A stretch of 20,906 nucleotides of DNA, taken from the NCBI GenBank assembly GCA_023413135.1, contig JAEZQK010000104.1, positions 1 to 20,906 on the forward strand. Reading direction: 5' to 3'. Below are positions 14,546 to 20,906 of this stretch, in pieces; within the stretch, counting starts at the first letter, position 1; each line of letters begins with the position of its first letter. Position numbers and translations under genes: made by a program. Below the pieces are notes generated by a model that saw only the letters and a list, made by a program, of their open reading frames with translations, ran no database searches and was not told the origin of the DNA. This DNA is from Bacillota bacterium (GTDB taxonomy: Bacteria > Bacillota > Clostridia > Christensenellales > Aristaeellaceae).

Positions 14546-15319
14546 ATGCCAAATAGGAAACAGATCATTGATCATTGGTTTGCCGATTTGTACGATCAGG
14601 AAGAAACGTATACGATGGATGTTGCACTGCTGCTTGATACACTGGGCCCTGACCCCAAAAACGTGCTGGAGGCCTGCTGCGGCACGGGCCGGATACTGCT
14701 TCCCATGGCCCAAGCCGGGCATACGGTTACGGGATTTGATGCGGAGGAGGCCATGCTGAATAAGCTTAAGCCAAAAGCCGAAGGCGTGCCGCGCCTTCAT
14801 TACCGAAAAATGGATGCCATTTCCGGGGATTGGGGACAGGGGTTTGACGTGGTGGTTCTGGCGGGCAACATACTCATCAATATCGAATCGGAAATGAACT
14901 ACAAGCAGGCGCAGGAGACGTTCATACAAAAAGCTGCCGCCTGCCTTCGTCCGGGCGGGTATTTGTACCTGGATTTCAATCTGCATGCAAGGCCGCAGGA
15001 GGTATTTACACTCAATAGGGAGCGGATCATATTCCAGGGGACGGATGACCAAGGCGTAAGCGGGAAGTGTACTCTGCTGGAAGGTACCTATGATCCCGAC
15101 ACTCAGATGTGCAGGTCCAGGGGCCGGAAGGAATTGACGATGCCCAACGGAGAGATCATTGTCGAGAATACGGTTTCCACAAAGCACATTCCAACGCTTG
15201 ATGACGTCACCGGCTGGCTGCATGCCAACGGGTTTGAAATCCTTACAGCCTATGGGGACTATGAGAAACACCCCATCGGCCCGGATACCCACCGGGCGAT
15301 CCTGTACGCAAGGAAATGA
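14546..15319 (+). CDS. Class I SAM-dependent methyltransferase
   Basis: 257 residues with a Rossmann-fold methyltransferase pattern. Motif I is VLEACCGTGRI (about 40-50), followed by the acidic residue in TGFDAEE (Asp65) that contacts the SAM ribose. Further motifs are KMDAI with FDVVVLAGN (about 88-108) and CLRPGGYLYLDFN (motif III region). The family methylates small molecules or macromolecules; nothing fixes the substrate. The ATG at 14546 is chosen because AAGGAG lies 7 nt upstream (14533-14538); the earlier in-frame ATG at 14495 falls in the terminator T-tract. It is apparently monocistronic, followed by an R1 repeat and the argS promoter. Confidence 0.88.
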   Translation: MPNRKQIIDHWFADLYDQEETYTMDVALLLDTLGPDPKNVLEACCGTGRILLPMAQAGHTVTGFDAEEAMLNKLKPKAEGVPRLHYRKMDAISGDWGQGFDVVVLAGNILINIESEMNYKQAQETFIQKAAACLRPGGYLYLDFNLHARPQEVFTLNRERIIFQGTDDQGVSGKCTLLEGTYDPDTQMCRSRGRKELTMPNGEIIVENTVSTKHIPTLDDVTGWLHANGFEILTAYGDYEKHPIGPDTHRAILYARK

Positions 15320-15341
15320 AAGTTTTTCAGGGATGGGTGCG

Positions 15342-15450
15342 GGAAGGCTCCGGAGCCCTGCCCCCGCCTGTGGCGGAAAAGGGCAGGGCAAAGGAGGCCG
15401 GCGAAACGAGCGATGCGAGCGGTTACGAAGCAGCGCGACGATTGAGACGG
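15342..15450 (-). repeat. Interspersed repeat family R1, copy 3 (inverted)
   Basis: The reverse complement reads TCTCAATCGTCGCGCTGCTT, CCGCTCGCATCGCTC, TTTCGCCGGCCTCC and GCTCCGGAGCC, matching copy 1 block by block. It lies between the methyltransferase stop and the argS promoter. A GGATTTTTTCAAAAAGTCC inverted repeat follows at 15456-15475. Confidence 0.65.
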
Positions 15451-15504
15451 CCGGAGGATTTTTTCAAAAAGTCCCCTTCCCGCAAACCTTACCCTTCAAA
15501 TCCG

Positions 15505-15533
15505 TTGCGCCGGACCCTTTGCTATGGTAAGAT
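15505..15533 (+). promoter_or_regulatory. Sigma-A-type promoter of argS
   Basis: TTGCGC (15505-15510) and TAAGAT (15528-15533) with a 17-nt spacer. Initiation near 15540 gives a short leader of about 34 nt. I see no T-box leader. Confidence 0.55.
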
Positions 15534-15573
15534 AGACCGTACAATATTACCAGCCCCCAAAGGAGAATGACCC

Positions 15574-17292
15574 ATGGATATGAAAGCCCGCATTGCCGCA
15601 TTGATTGAGACCGGTATGAATGCCGCCTGGCCCGGAATGGAGAATCTGCCCGGTCGGGAGGAGATCGCCGGATTTTTGGAGATACCCCCGGAGCGGGAAA
15701 TGGGCGATTACGCCTTTCCCTGCTTCCGCCTGGCCAAAGTGCTCAAAGCCGCGCCGCCCATGATCGCTTCCCGGCTGCAGGCCGCCATTGACGCGCCCCA
15801 GGTGGCGCGCTTGAGTTGCGTGGGCGGGTATTTGAATTTTTTCCTGAACCGGGAGAATTTTGCCCAGGAAACGCTGCAAACCGTACTGGACGCCGGTGAA
15901 AAGTGGGGTGCGACCAATGAAGGCGAGGGCAAAACCATCTGCCTGGACTATTCCTCCATCAATATTGCCAAGCGCTTTCACATTGGCCATTTAAGCACCA
16001 CCATGATCGGCCACAGCCTGAAACGGATTTTTGATTTCCTGGGTTACAAAACCGTGGGCATCAACCATCTGGGCGACTGGGGCACCCAGTTTGGCAAGAT
16101 GATTGCCGCCTACAAGCATTGGGGCTCCAAGGAAACAGTGGACCAGGGCGGCGTGCAGGCCCTTGTCGACTTGTATGTCCGCTTCCATGAGGAAGCTGAA
16201 AAGGACCCGGCCCTGGAAGATGAGGGCCGGGCCTGGTTCAAAGCCATTGAGGAAGGGCAGGAGGAAGCCCTGGCCATTTTCAATTGGTTCAAGGATCTGA
16301 CATTGCGGGATACGCAAAAGGTGTATGATCTTTTGGGCGTTTTCTTTGACAGCTATGCCGGGGAAAGCTTTTACAACGACAAGATGGACCGGGTAGTGAA
16401 AGAGCTGAAGGAAAAGAACCTGCTCACCATCAGTGACGGGGCTTCCATTGTGGACTTGGAAGAATACAAAATGCCCCCCTGCCTGATCCTGAAAAAGGAT
16501 GGCGCCACGCTGTATACCACCCGGGATATCGCGGCGGCGCTGTACCGCCAGGACACCTACCATTTTGACAAATGTTTGTATGTGGTGGCCTATCAGCAGG
16601 ACCTGCACTTCCGCCAGTGGATCAAGGTAGTGGAGCTGATGGGTTACCCCTGGGCCAAGAATTTGCAGCACGTGGCCTTTGGCATGATCTCCTATGAAGG
16701 GCAAACCTTGGCCACCCGGAAAGGTCATGTGGTCTATCTGGAGGAGTTGCTTGCGCGGGCCCAGGAGAAGGCCTTGGCCATCATTGAGGAAAAGAGCCCT
16801 CAACTTGCCAACAAGGCCGAGGTGGCCCGGCAGGTGGGCATCGGCGCGGTGATCTACGCCGATCTGCAGAACAACCGCATCAAGGATATCGACTTCTGGT
16901 GGGACAGGGCACTGAACTTTGACGGGGAGACGGGGCCGTACGTGCAGTACACCCATGCCCGCTGCTGCTCGCTGCTTCGCAAGGCGGAAGAAGTGGCCTT
17001 GCCGGAGCCTGACTATGCGGCGCTTACCGACGATGAAAGCCAGGAAATTTTGCGCCAGCTTTCCCGCTTCCCGGAAGTGGTGAAGGAGGCCGCGCTCCGC
17101 TACGAGCCTTCCATCCTCACAAGAGCCATCACTGATTTGTGCCAGGCCTACAACAAGTTCTATTACGAGCACCGCATCCTGGACGACGGCGACGGTCTGG
17201 CTGCCGCCCGGGTGAAGCTGACGGAAGCCGTCAAGAACGTGGTGAAGCAGGGGCTTTATCTGATCGGTATGGAAGCGCCGGAACGGATGTAA
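15574..17292 (+). CDS. argS: Arginyl-tRNA synthetase
   Basis: 572 residues, the expected length for ArgS, which charges tRNA-Arg with arginine using ATP in the cytoplasm. The N-terminal additional domain contains EMGDYAFPCFRLAK (about 42-55) and the GGYLNFFLN stretch. The class I HIGH motif is exact (FHIGH, about 136-139) within NIAKRFHIGHLSTT. INHLGDWGTQFGKM follows, a hallmark of ArgS. The KMSKS-like loop is the ArgS-type TRKG (ATRKGHVVYLEELL). The DALR anticodon-binding domain ends the protein (YEPSILTRAITDLCQAYNKF). AAAGGAG lies 8 nt before the ATG at 15574. A strong terminator follows. The gene stands alone between its promoter and terminator. Confidence 0.98.
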   Translation: MDMKARIAALIETGMNAAWPGMENLPGREEIAGFLEIPPEREMGDYAFPCFRLAKVLKAAPPMIASRLQAAIDAPQVARLSCVGGYLNFFLNRENFAQETLQTVLDAGEKWGATNEGEGKTICLDYSSINIAKRFHIGHLSTTMIGHSLKRIFDFLGYKTVGINHLGDWGTQFGKMIAAYKHWGSKETVDQGGVQALVDLYVRFHEEAEKDPALEDEGRAWFKAIEEGQEEALAIFNWFKDLTLRDTQKVYDLLGVFFDSYAGESFYNDKMDRVVKELKEKNLLTISDGASIVDLEEYKMPPCLILKKDGATLYTTRDIAAALYRQDTYHFDKCLYVVAYQQDLHFRQWIKVVELMGYPWAKNLQHVAFGMISYEGQTLATRKGHVVYLEELLARAQEKALAIIEEKSPQLANKAEVARQVGIGAVIYADLQNNRIKDIDFWWDRALNFDGETGPYVQYTHARCCSLLRKAEEVALPEPDYAALTDDESQEILRQLSRFPEVVKEAALRYEPSILTRAITDLCQAYNKFYYEHRILDDGDGLAAARVKLTEAVKNVVKQGLYLIGMEAPERM

Positions 17293-17306
17293 ACCGGTTT
17301 CCTTTT

Positions 17307-17348
17307 AAAAAGCACTTCCTTGAGAAAATTTGGGAGAGTGCTTTTTTT
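17307..17348 (+). terminator. Intrinsic terminator of argS
   Basis: AAAAAGCACT-TCC pairs with GGGAGAGTGCTTTTT around a loop, with one small bulge, then runs into T. It starts 15 nt after the argS stop and separates argS from the second sigma operon. Confidence 0.85.
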
Positions 17349-17383
17349 CAGGTCCAAAAACTTATTGCACCATATATCTCTCT

Positions 17384-17408
17384 AACTTTACGACAGGCCT
17401 GTCAAGTT
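17384..17408 (+). promoter_or_regulatory. Palindrome GACAGGCCTGTC with AACTT/AAGTT arms upstream of second ECF sigma gene
   Basis: A perfect 12-bp palindrome at 17392-17403 is extended by AACTT (17384-17388) and AAGTT (17404-17408), interrupted by TAC on the left. It is centred 36 nt before the sigma start. Its CAGGCCTG core is shared with the site upstream of the first sigma gene, so a common regulator is possible. Confidence 0.45.
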
Positions 17409-17433
17409 ACCTTAAGTACAAGGAGATGCGTAC

Positions 17434-17898
17434 ATGACCTCGGAGGAGTTTGAGCAGCGGATAGTAGCCATGCAGGATACGCTGTACCGGGTTTCCTACA
17501 GCCTTCTAAACAGGGCGTACGACCGGGAGGACGCGGTACAGGAATGCATCCGCCGGGCGTGGGAAAAACGGGAACAGCTGCGCACGGATGCGTACATGCA
17601 GACATGGGTGATCCGCATCCTGTTAAGGGAATGTTACCGCGCCGCAGGAAAAGGCAGGCGGGAGATCCCCACAGATGTGCTTCCCCAAAGGGATGTATCT
17701 CCTATCCGGGATGATGCCCTTCATGATGCGATACTGAACCTGCCGGAAAAGCTGCGCATCCCCGTTGTGCTGCACTACATGGAAGGCTATGAGCTGAAGG
17801 AGATCGCAGCCATGCTGCGACTGCCCGTGGGCACGGTGAAAACGCGGCTGCTGGGAGCCAGAAAGAAGCTCAAAGCCATATTGGGCGAGGAGGTGTAA
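17434..17898 (+). CDS. ECF-type RNA polymerase sigma-70 factor (second copy)
   Basis: 154 residues, the same length as the first copy and clearly its paralogue. Region 2 includes TLYRVSYSLLNRAYDREDAVQ and WVIRILLRECY (about 15-70). Region 4 includes LRIPVVLHYMEGYELKEIAAML with the recognition helix VGTVKTRLLGARKKL (about 105-150). REIPTDVLPQ in the linker matches REIPTETVPE of the first copy. AAGGAG lies about 8 nt before the ATG at 17434. The anti-sigma-like gene starts 3 nt after its stop. Residues in the recognition helix differ from the first copy (KTRLLGARKKL against LSRMDRGRKQL), so promoter preference may have diverged. It is separated from argS by a terminator and has its own upstream region. 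Confidence 0.93.
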   Translation: MTSEEFEQRIVAMQDTLYRVSYSLLNRAYDREDAVQECIRRAWEKREQLRTDAYMQTWVIRILLRECYRAAGKGRREIPTDVLPQRDVSPIRDDALHDAILNLPEKLRIPVVLHYMEGYELKEIAAMLRLPVGTVKTRLLGARKKLKAILGEEV

Positions 17899-17901
17899 AG
17901 G

Positions 17902-19020
17902 ATGAGCGACAGGGATTGGAAGGTTGCGTTCGGGCCTACGCCGGATGCTTTCAAACAAAAGGTGTCCTTTACCCTCCACAAGGTAAAGGAGGATAAACCT
18001 GTGAAGAAAATCAAAATGGCAACCGTTGTAGCCATGGTTATGATTGTTTTGCTTCTGGCCGCTGTTGCCTATGCCGCGGCCACTCAATGGGGGGTGTTCA
18101 GTTTCCTGGAATACCGCTATGACAAGCAAATGCCGCCGGAAGCGAAAGACGCACTACAGACCAATGTACCTCAGACCGGGGGCGAAGAGGCGGACGTTGC
18201 TTTCAAGGTCAGGGAGGCGTTGTATGACGGTGAGCAGCTTCATGTCATTATTGAAGCGCGGCCTAAGGATGCAGGCAAGGTTCTTTTGATGGCGTTTGAC
18301 GAGATGCCGGGCGACCTTGTTTCAAACAACGGCCCTGTATACGAAGGAGACAAGCGCACCTTTGAACAGGTTGCTTCCGAAGAGGGGAAGAGCCTGATAA
18401 GCATAGGCCTGGGTATCAAGTCGAATGGTGCGCATGTGGATGGCAGTGCCGATTGCCTGGCGGAGGAAGACGGGACGCTGGTAATACATTTGTCCGGCCC
18501 GCTGAATGTGCCAGGCGAAACGGTTCCGCTGGTCTGCGCCTATTCCATAAGCAAGTGGACAGACGAAAAACCGGTAGCCGGCCAGACCGTGCGTGGAGAA
18601 TTATCCTTTGACCTGAAGGCTGATACAAACCGCACGCAAAAGCAGTTTTCCGGACCTGCAGCAATCGAAAAGACAGGCGTGACGGTGGACAAGATCCTTT
18701 TGACAAAGACCGATGCCGGCGTCTATGCGGAGCTTACATTCTCCATTTCACCGGACGCCACTGAAGCGGAGGCAACCTCGGCCAGGAACGGGCTTTGGTT
18801 TGAATACCTTGACGATAAGGGACAGCAAATACAATTGGGTACATCCTCCCAAGGCGGCATTGACGGCCTTGTGCTTCCGGACGGCACAAAGAGCGATACA
18901 CAGTTTGTGCAAAAAGAGTCGCTTGATTTGATCGATTTGCCGGATAGCGTTACCGTTCGCGGCTACGATTACATGGAAAAGGCAAGGTTTGGCCAGCACA
19001 CCTTTACGGCGGATAAATAG
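17902..19020 (+). CDS. Anti-sigma-like single-pass membrane protein (DUF4179-type, second copy)
   Basis: 372 residues with the same plan as the protein at 5467-6585. The cytoplasmic N-terminus contains DWKVAFGPTPDAF, a membrane helix lies at about 38-60 (KMATVVAMVMIVLLLAAVAY), and a large outer domain carries REALYDGEQLHVIIEARPKD. Its last third (GVTVDKILLTKTDAGVYAEL) has the V-x-K-x-x-L-x-T pattern of related ectodomains. It is expected to sequester the upstream sigma factor (family inference). It starts 3 nt after the sigma stop, with GAGGAGG upstream. Unlike the first cassette, no secreted third gene follows; the next 490 nt hold only stem-loops and the PadR promoter. Confidence 0.85.
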   Translation: MSDRDWKVAFGPTPDAFKQKVSFTLHKVKEDKPVKKIKMATVVAMVMIVLLLAAVAYAAATQWGVFSFLEYRYDKQMPPEAKDALQTNVPQTGGEEADVAFKVREALYDGEQLHVIIEARPKDAGKVLLMAFDEMPGDLVSNNGPVYEGDKRTFEQVASEEGKSLISIGLGIKSNGAHVDGSADCLAEEDGTLVIHLSGPLNVPGETVPLVCAYSISKWTDEKPVAGQTVRGELSFDLKADTNRTQKQFSGPAAIEKTGVTVDKILLTKTDAGVYAELTFSISPDATEAEATSARNGLWFEYLDDKGQQIQLGTSSQGGIDGLVLPDGTKSDTQFVQKESLDLIDLPDSVTVRGYDYMEKARFGQHTFTADK

Positions 19021-19157
19021 CGCAATGAACGGAGCTTAGAAGCAGCCGTAAGGTTATGCAACACGAAAAAGCCATATATAAGCTCAACAAAATTTTGGAA
19101 CCACGTCCGCGCATATTCCGCATTTAGCGGGGTATGCTAGCATTGGGGCGGATGATC

Positions 19158-19207
19158 CGAAAGGATCGTTTCGAACCGGCGCATGAAGGCCTTTCGTTCC
19201 TTTTTTT
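19158..19207 (+). terminator. Candidate terminator of the second ECF operon
   Basis: CGAAAGG (19158-19164) can pair with CCTTTCG (19190-19196), followed by TTCC and seven T. The loop is long (25 nt). A competing hairpin GATCC-GAAA-GGATC (19154-19167) overlaps it. Confidence 0.4.
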
Positions 19208-19339
19208 CAATGTAGACGTGGAATTGGAAAGCGCCTGTGTAGATGTGAGAGAGAAAAGAAGCTGTGCATGTGCCCGTTCGATTGCGGCAAGCAAACCTTT
19301 CCTTTTTTTATAGGTGGTTTACTTTAACCCGCAGGCCCT

Positions 19340-19380
19340 GAAAGGATACTTCGTAATGAAGTATCCTTTCTTAGTTTTAT
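19340..19380. terminator. Strong stem-loop before the PadR operon
   Basis: A perfect 13-bp stem, GAAAGGATACTTC and its complement, with loop GTAAT (19340-19370), followed by TTAGTTTTAT. It is a likely intrinsic terminator shielding the PadR promoter from upstream reading. It lies well past the anti-sigma gene, and the rest of 19021-19339 shows no gene. Confidence 0.65.
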
Positions 19381-19432
19381 GAAAATGCGGGCACATTTCT
19401 CTGCTCGGCCTATAAAAAAACTGCAAAACCAG

Positions 19433-19461
19433 TTGACAATTATATCGCCAGCCGATATAAT
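19433..19461 (+). promoter_or_regulatory. Consensus sigma-A promoter of the PadR operon
   Basis: TTGACA (19433-19438), a 17-nt spacer, and TATAAT (19456-19461) form a perfect match to the vegetative consensus, the best in the window. Such a strong promoter overlaid by operators suggests tight repression. Initiation near 19468 gives a leader of about 43 nt. Confidence 0.85.
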
Positions 19462-19496
19462 TACATCGTCTTCCGTTATATCGGGAGGCGATGTAT
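19438..19496 (+). promoter_or_regulatory. Tandem PadR-like operators over the promoter and ribosome site
   Basis: O1 (19438-19462) is a perfect inverted repeat, AATTATATCG-5 nt-CGATATAATT, covering the promoter spacer and -10. A degenerate copy, TTACATCG-5 nt-CGTTATAT, abuts it at 19461-19481. O3 (19476-19496), TTATATCG-GGAGG-CGATGTAT, has the same 8-5-8 geometry and ends just before the ribosome site GGAGGCGG. PadR proteins commonly bind such repeats in their own promoter, so autorepression is inferred. Confidence 0.7.
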
Positions 19497-19510
19497 CGGA
19501 GGCGGAAGAA

Positions 19511-19831
19511 ATGGCGGAAACCATTGTACTGACGGAGGCTGTGTACTACATCCTTCTTTCCCTGTTTGAGCCTTTGCACGGCTACGGGATCATGCAAAAA
19601 GTGGAGCAGCTCAGCCGGGGCCGTGTGAGGCTGGCCGCCGGCACGCTGTATGGCGCTATCAATACACTGCTGGAAAAGCGGTGGATCAGGGCGCTGCCGG
19701 AGGAAAGCAACAGCCGGAAGAAGGAGTATGTCATTTTGGAAGAGGGAAGACAGGCGGTTTTAAGCGAGATCAGCCGCCTTCGCGAGTTGCTGAACAACGG
19801 GGAAAAAATAGCGGGAGGAGTATTGCAATGA
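19511..19831 (+). CDS. PadR family transcriptional regulator
   Basis: 106 residues, a short PadR-s1-type repressor with a winged helix-turn-helix and a brief C-terminal dimer helix. Diagnostic stretches are ILLSLFEPLHGYGIMQKVEQ (about 13-32), LAAGTLYGAINTLLEKRWI (about 40-58, recognition helix) and SRKKEYVILEEGRQAVLSEI (wing and dimer helix). The ATG at 19511 is chosen because GGAGG lies 8 nt upstream (19498-19502) and the family starts there; the frame opens earlier at 19379 but that region contains the promoter. It overlaps the DUF2812 gene by ATGA. PadR-DUF2812 pairs are a recurring Firmicute arrangement in which the regulator controls the membrane protein (family knowledge). The inducer is unknown; PadR proteins often respond to small toxic or phenolic compounds. 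Confidence 0.93.
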   Translation: MAETIVLTEAVYYILLSLFEPLHGYGIMQKVEQLSRGRVRLAAGTLYGAINTLLEKRWIRALPEESNSRKKEYVILEEGRQAVLSEISRLRELLNNGEKIAGGVLQ

Positions 19832-20370
19832 TTCATACGGTGAGGCGGCTCTTTTTTGTATGGGATTTTGAAAAGCAGGCGGAATGGCTCAATGAAATGG
19901 CGGACAAGGGACTTCATCTGACAAATGTTGGCTTTGGCCGGTTTGATTTTGAGGAAGGCGAACCGGGAGCATACGTGTACCGGATGGAATGGCTGGCACG
20001 GCGGCCCGGATGGGGAGAAAGCGTCGACTATATCCATTTTCTGGAGGAAACGGGAGCGGAGTATGTGGCTTCCTTCAAGCATTGGGTCTATTTCCGGAAG
20101 CAAACATCGGAAGGGACATTCGACCTGTTTAGCGACTTGGATTCACGTTTAAGCCACCTGAAGAGGCTCATGACGTTGGTTCTTTGCCTGATCCCGTTGC
20201 TTCTGCCCGCCATAGCATTGAATCTCTGGGTATGGCTAAGGCTTTGGCAGACCCCTAACGCCATCATGGCAGGGGCGCTGGCCGTTTTTCTGCTGTTTAT
20301 GACGTCCGGGCTATATAAAATCGTCAAGCGCTACAGACAGCTCAAAAACGAACGCATCTTGCGGGAGTAA
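19828..20370 (+). CDS. DUF2812 domain membrane protein
   Basis: 180 residues. The N-terminal cytoplasmic part has the DUF2812 pattern (about 1-100): FFVWDFEKQAEWLNEMADKG, LHLTNVGFGRFDFEEGEP, and YVASFKHWVYFRK, with a central VDYIHFLEETGAEYV. Two membrane helices follow at about 115-135 (MTLVLCLIPLLLPAIALNLW) and 147-165 (AIMAGALAVFLLFMTSGLY), then a basic tail. The start ATG at 19828 overlaps the PadR stop, so translation is coupled; the longer frame inside padR is rejected. The function of DUF2812 is not established. Constant pairing with PadR suggests a membrane stress or efflux-associated role (inference). Confidence 0.88.
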   Translation: MIHTVRRLFFVWDFEKQAEWLNEMADKGLHLTNVGFGRFDFEEGEPGAYVYRMEWLARRPGWGESVDYIHFLEETGAEYVASFKHWVYFRKQTSEGTFDLFSDLDSRLSHLKRLMTLVLCLIPLLLPAIALNLWVWLRLWQTPNAIMAGALAVFLLFMTSGLYKIVKRYRQLKNERILRE

Positions 20371-20387
20371 GGAAAGGAAGGAAATGT

Positions 20388-20573
20388 ATGTTCAAATTTA
20401 CCCTTCCGGCTGGACTTGTGATCTATGCGGTATATAAGATGATCAGCCGGTATGTTAAGATCAGCGAAACGGTTTCGATTATATTGTGCGTAATATCCAT
20501 CGTACTCATGCTGATCGGCGTCGCCTACCATGGCTGGTGCTTTGGCAAGGGGAAAAGCCCATACGCAAAATAG
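20388..20573 (+). CDS. Small membrane protein (61 residues)
   Basis: 61 residues with two hydrophobic segments, about 6-20 (LPAGLVIYAVYKMIS) and 28-50 (SIILCVISIVLMLIGVAYHG), and a short polar tail (KGKSPYAK). AAGGAAGG lies about 7 nt before the ATG at 20388, and the gene starts 17 nt after the DUF2812 stop, so it is probably the third gene of the PadR operon. I do not recognise the family. It could be a small partner of the DUF2812 protein or a stand-alone stress membrane peptide. Confidence 0.65.
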   Translation: MFKFTLPAGLVIYAVYKMISRYVKISETVSIILCVISIVLMLIGVAYHGWCFGKGKSPYAK

Positions 20574-20687
20574 GCAGTGTGAATGAGCTGCATGGTTGAG
20601 AAAAGGTGATGTTATACTAAACCAAATCTTTGATGCTTCGTTGTCTGCATCGTTTTGTGTTAATGGTTCCATCCTCACACGACGAGC

Positions 20688-20706
20688 GTAGGGCGGGGGC
20701 ATGCTC
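20688..20706. repeat. Half-copy of the element B hairpin arm
   Basis: CGTAGGGCGGGGGCATGCTC matches the reverse complement of the right hairpin arm of element B (around 3906-3926) with one change, but no partner arm or terminal repeat is nearby. The surrounding 20574-20817 shows no gene; TG-T-TATACT at 20610-20618 resembles an isolated extended -10. Confidence 0.45.
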
Positions 20707-20817
20707 CAATGTCATTAAGATAAGAGAAGGGCTAAGACACGCAACGGCGAAGGGCTCTCTTTTCCTCATCCTTTGCCGTAGCGTATCATATATTAACCTC
20801 CATGCCGCCGGGATGCA

Positions 20818-20906
20818 GGCGGAGAAGTCAATAAAAAAACAACGCCGTAGGGGCGGGGCTCTGCTCCGCCCGATGAGAAGCATTACCGTAGCGGGCGGAG
20901 CAGAGC
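20818..20906 (-). repeat. Inner module of element A, third copy, cut by window end
   Basis: GGCGGAGAAGTCAATAAA, then GCCGTAGGGGCGGGGCT, CCGCCCGATGAGAA and CCGTAGCGGGCGGAGCA follow the reverse complement of element A from about 3737 leftwards. Left of GGCGGAG the sequence no longer resembles element A, and the CAACTACA terminal repeat is absent, so the hairpin module occurs without the outer ends. The remainder lies beyond the window. Confidence 0.65.

Noticed and set aside
15991..17172. 393-residue frame antisense to argS (and a similar one at 12818-13726 over tex)
   Set aside because: The opposite strands encode complete, motif-bearing ArgS and Tex; these antisense frames show no recognisable domain.
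20610..20618. Isolated extended -10 (TG-T-TATACT)
   Set aside because: There is no -35 and no gene downstream within the window; kept only as a remark.

Overview
The window looks like chromosomal DNA of a Clostridia-type Firmicute (order not resolvable by eye). Supporting signs are strong AGGAGG-type ribosome sites before almost every gene, GTG and TTG starts, a PadR-DUF2812 operon, ECF sigma factors paired with DUF4179-like membrane proteins, and GC-rich interspersed hairpin repeats of the GTAGGGGCGGGGC type. I see no rRNA, tRNA, CRISPR array, transposase or phage gene.

Layout. 1-278: non-coding, with copies of a degenerate 17-18 bp motif. 279-3509 (minus): a probable two-gene operon, a PIG-L-type deacetylase lipoprotein followed by an S9 prolyl-oligopeptidase-family peptidase. 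3565-3983: two tandem small elements with shared terminal inverted repeats, each bounded by CTAG and each carrying a different GC-rich hairpin. Next to them is what looks like the tail of a lost reading frame. 4142-7055 (minus): ECF sigma factor, anti-sigma-like membrane protein and a secreted protein, translationally coupled and closed by a strong terminator. 7292-9686 (plus): a CNNM/HlyC-CorC-type CBS membrane protein and a fused Nudix-HAD protein. 9692-11077 (minus): an orphan solute-binding-type protein. 11078-12046: a repeat-rich gap. 12047-14197 (minus): the RNA-binding protein Tex. 14546-15319 (plus): a SAM methyltransferase behind a leader with a terminator. 15574-17292 (plus): argS. 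17434-19020 (plus): a second ECF sigma/anti-sigma pair paralogous to the first. 19511-20573 (plus): PadR regulator, DUF2812 membrane protein and a 61-residue membrane protein, under a near-ideal promoter overlaid by tandem PadR-like operators. 20574-20906: more repeat remnants.

How it fits together. Housekeeping genes (argS, tex, the CBS protein, Nudix-HAD) alternate with envelope-sensing modules: two ECF cassettes, the PadR operon, secreted or lipid-anchored enzymes and a binding protein. The two ECF cassettes share a CAGGCCTG palindrome just upstream of each sigma gene. The most unusual items are the paralogous ECF pair with its extra secreted partner, the Nudix-HAD fusion, the nested tandem elements, and the multi-operator PadR promoter. 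All family assignments come from reading motifs by eye; no database search was run.
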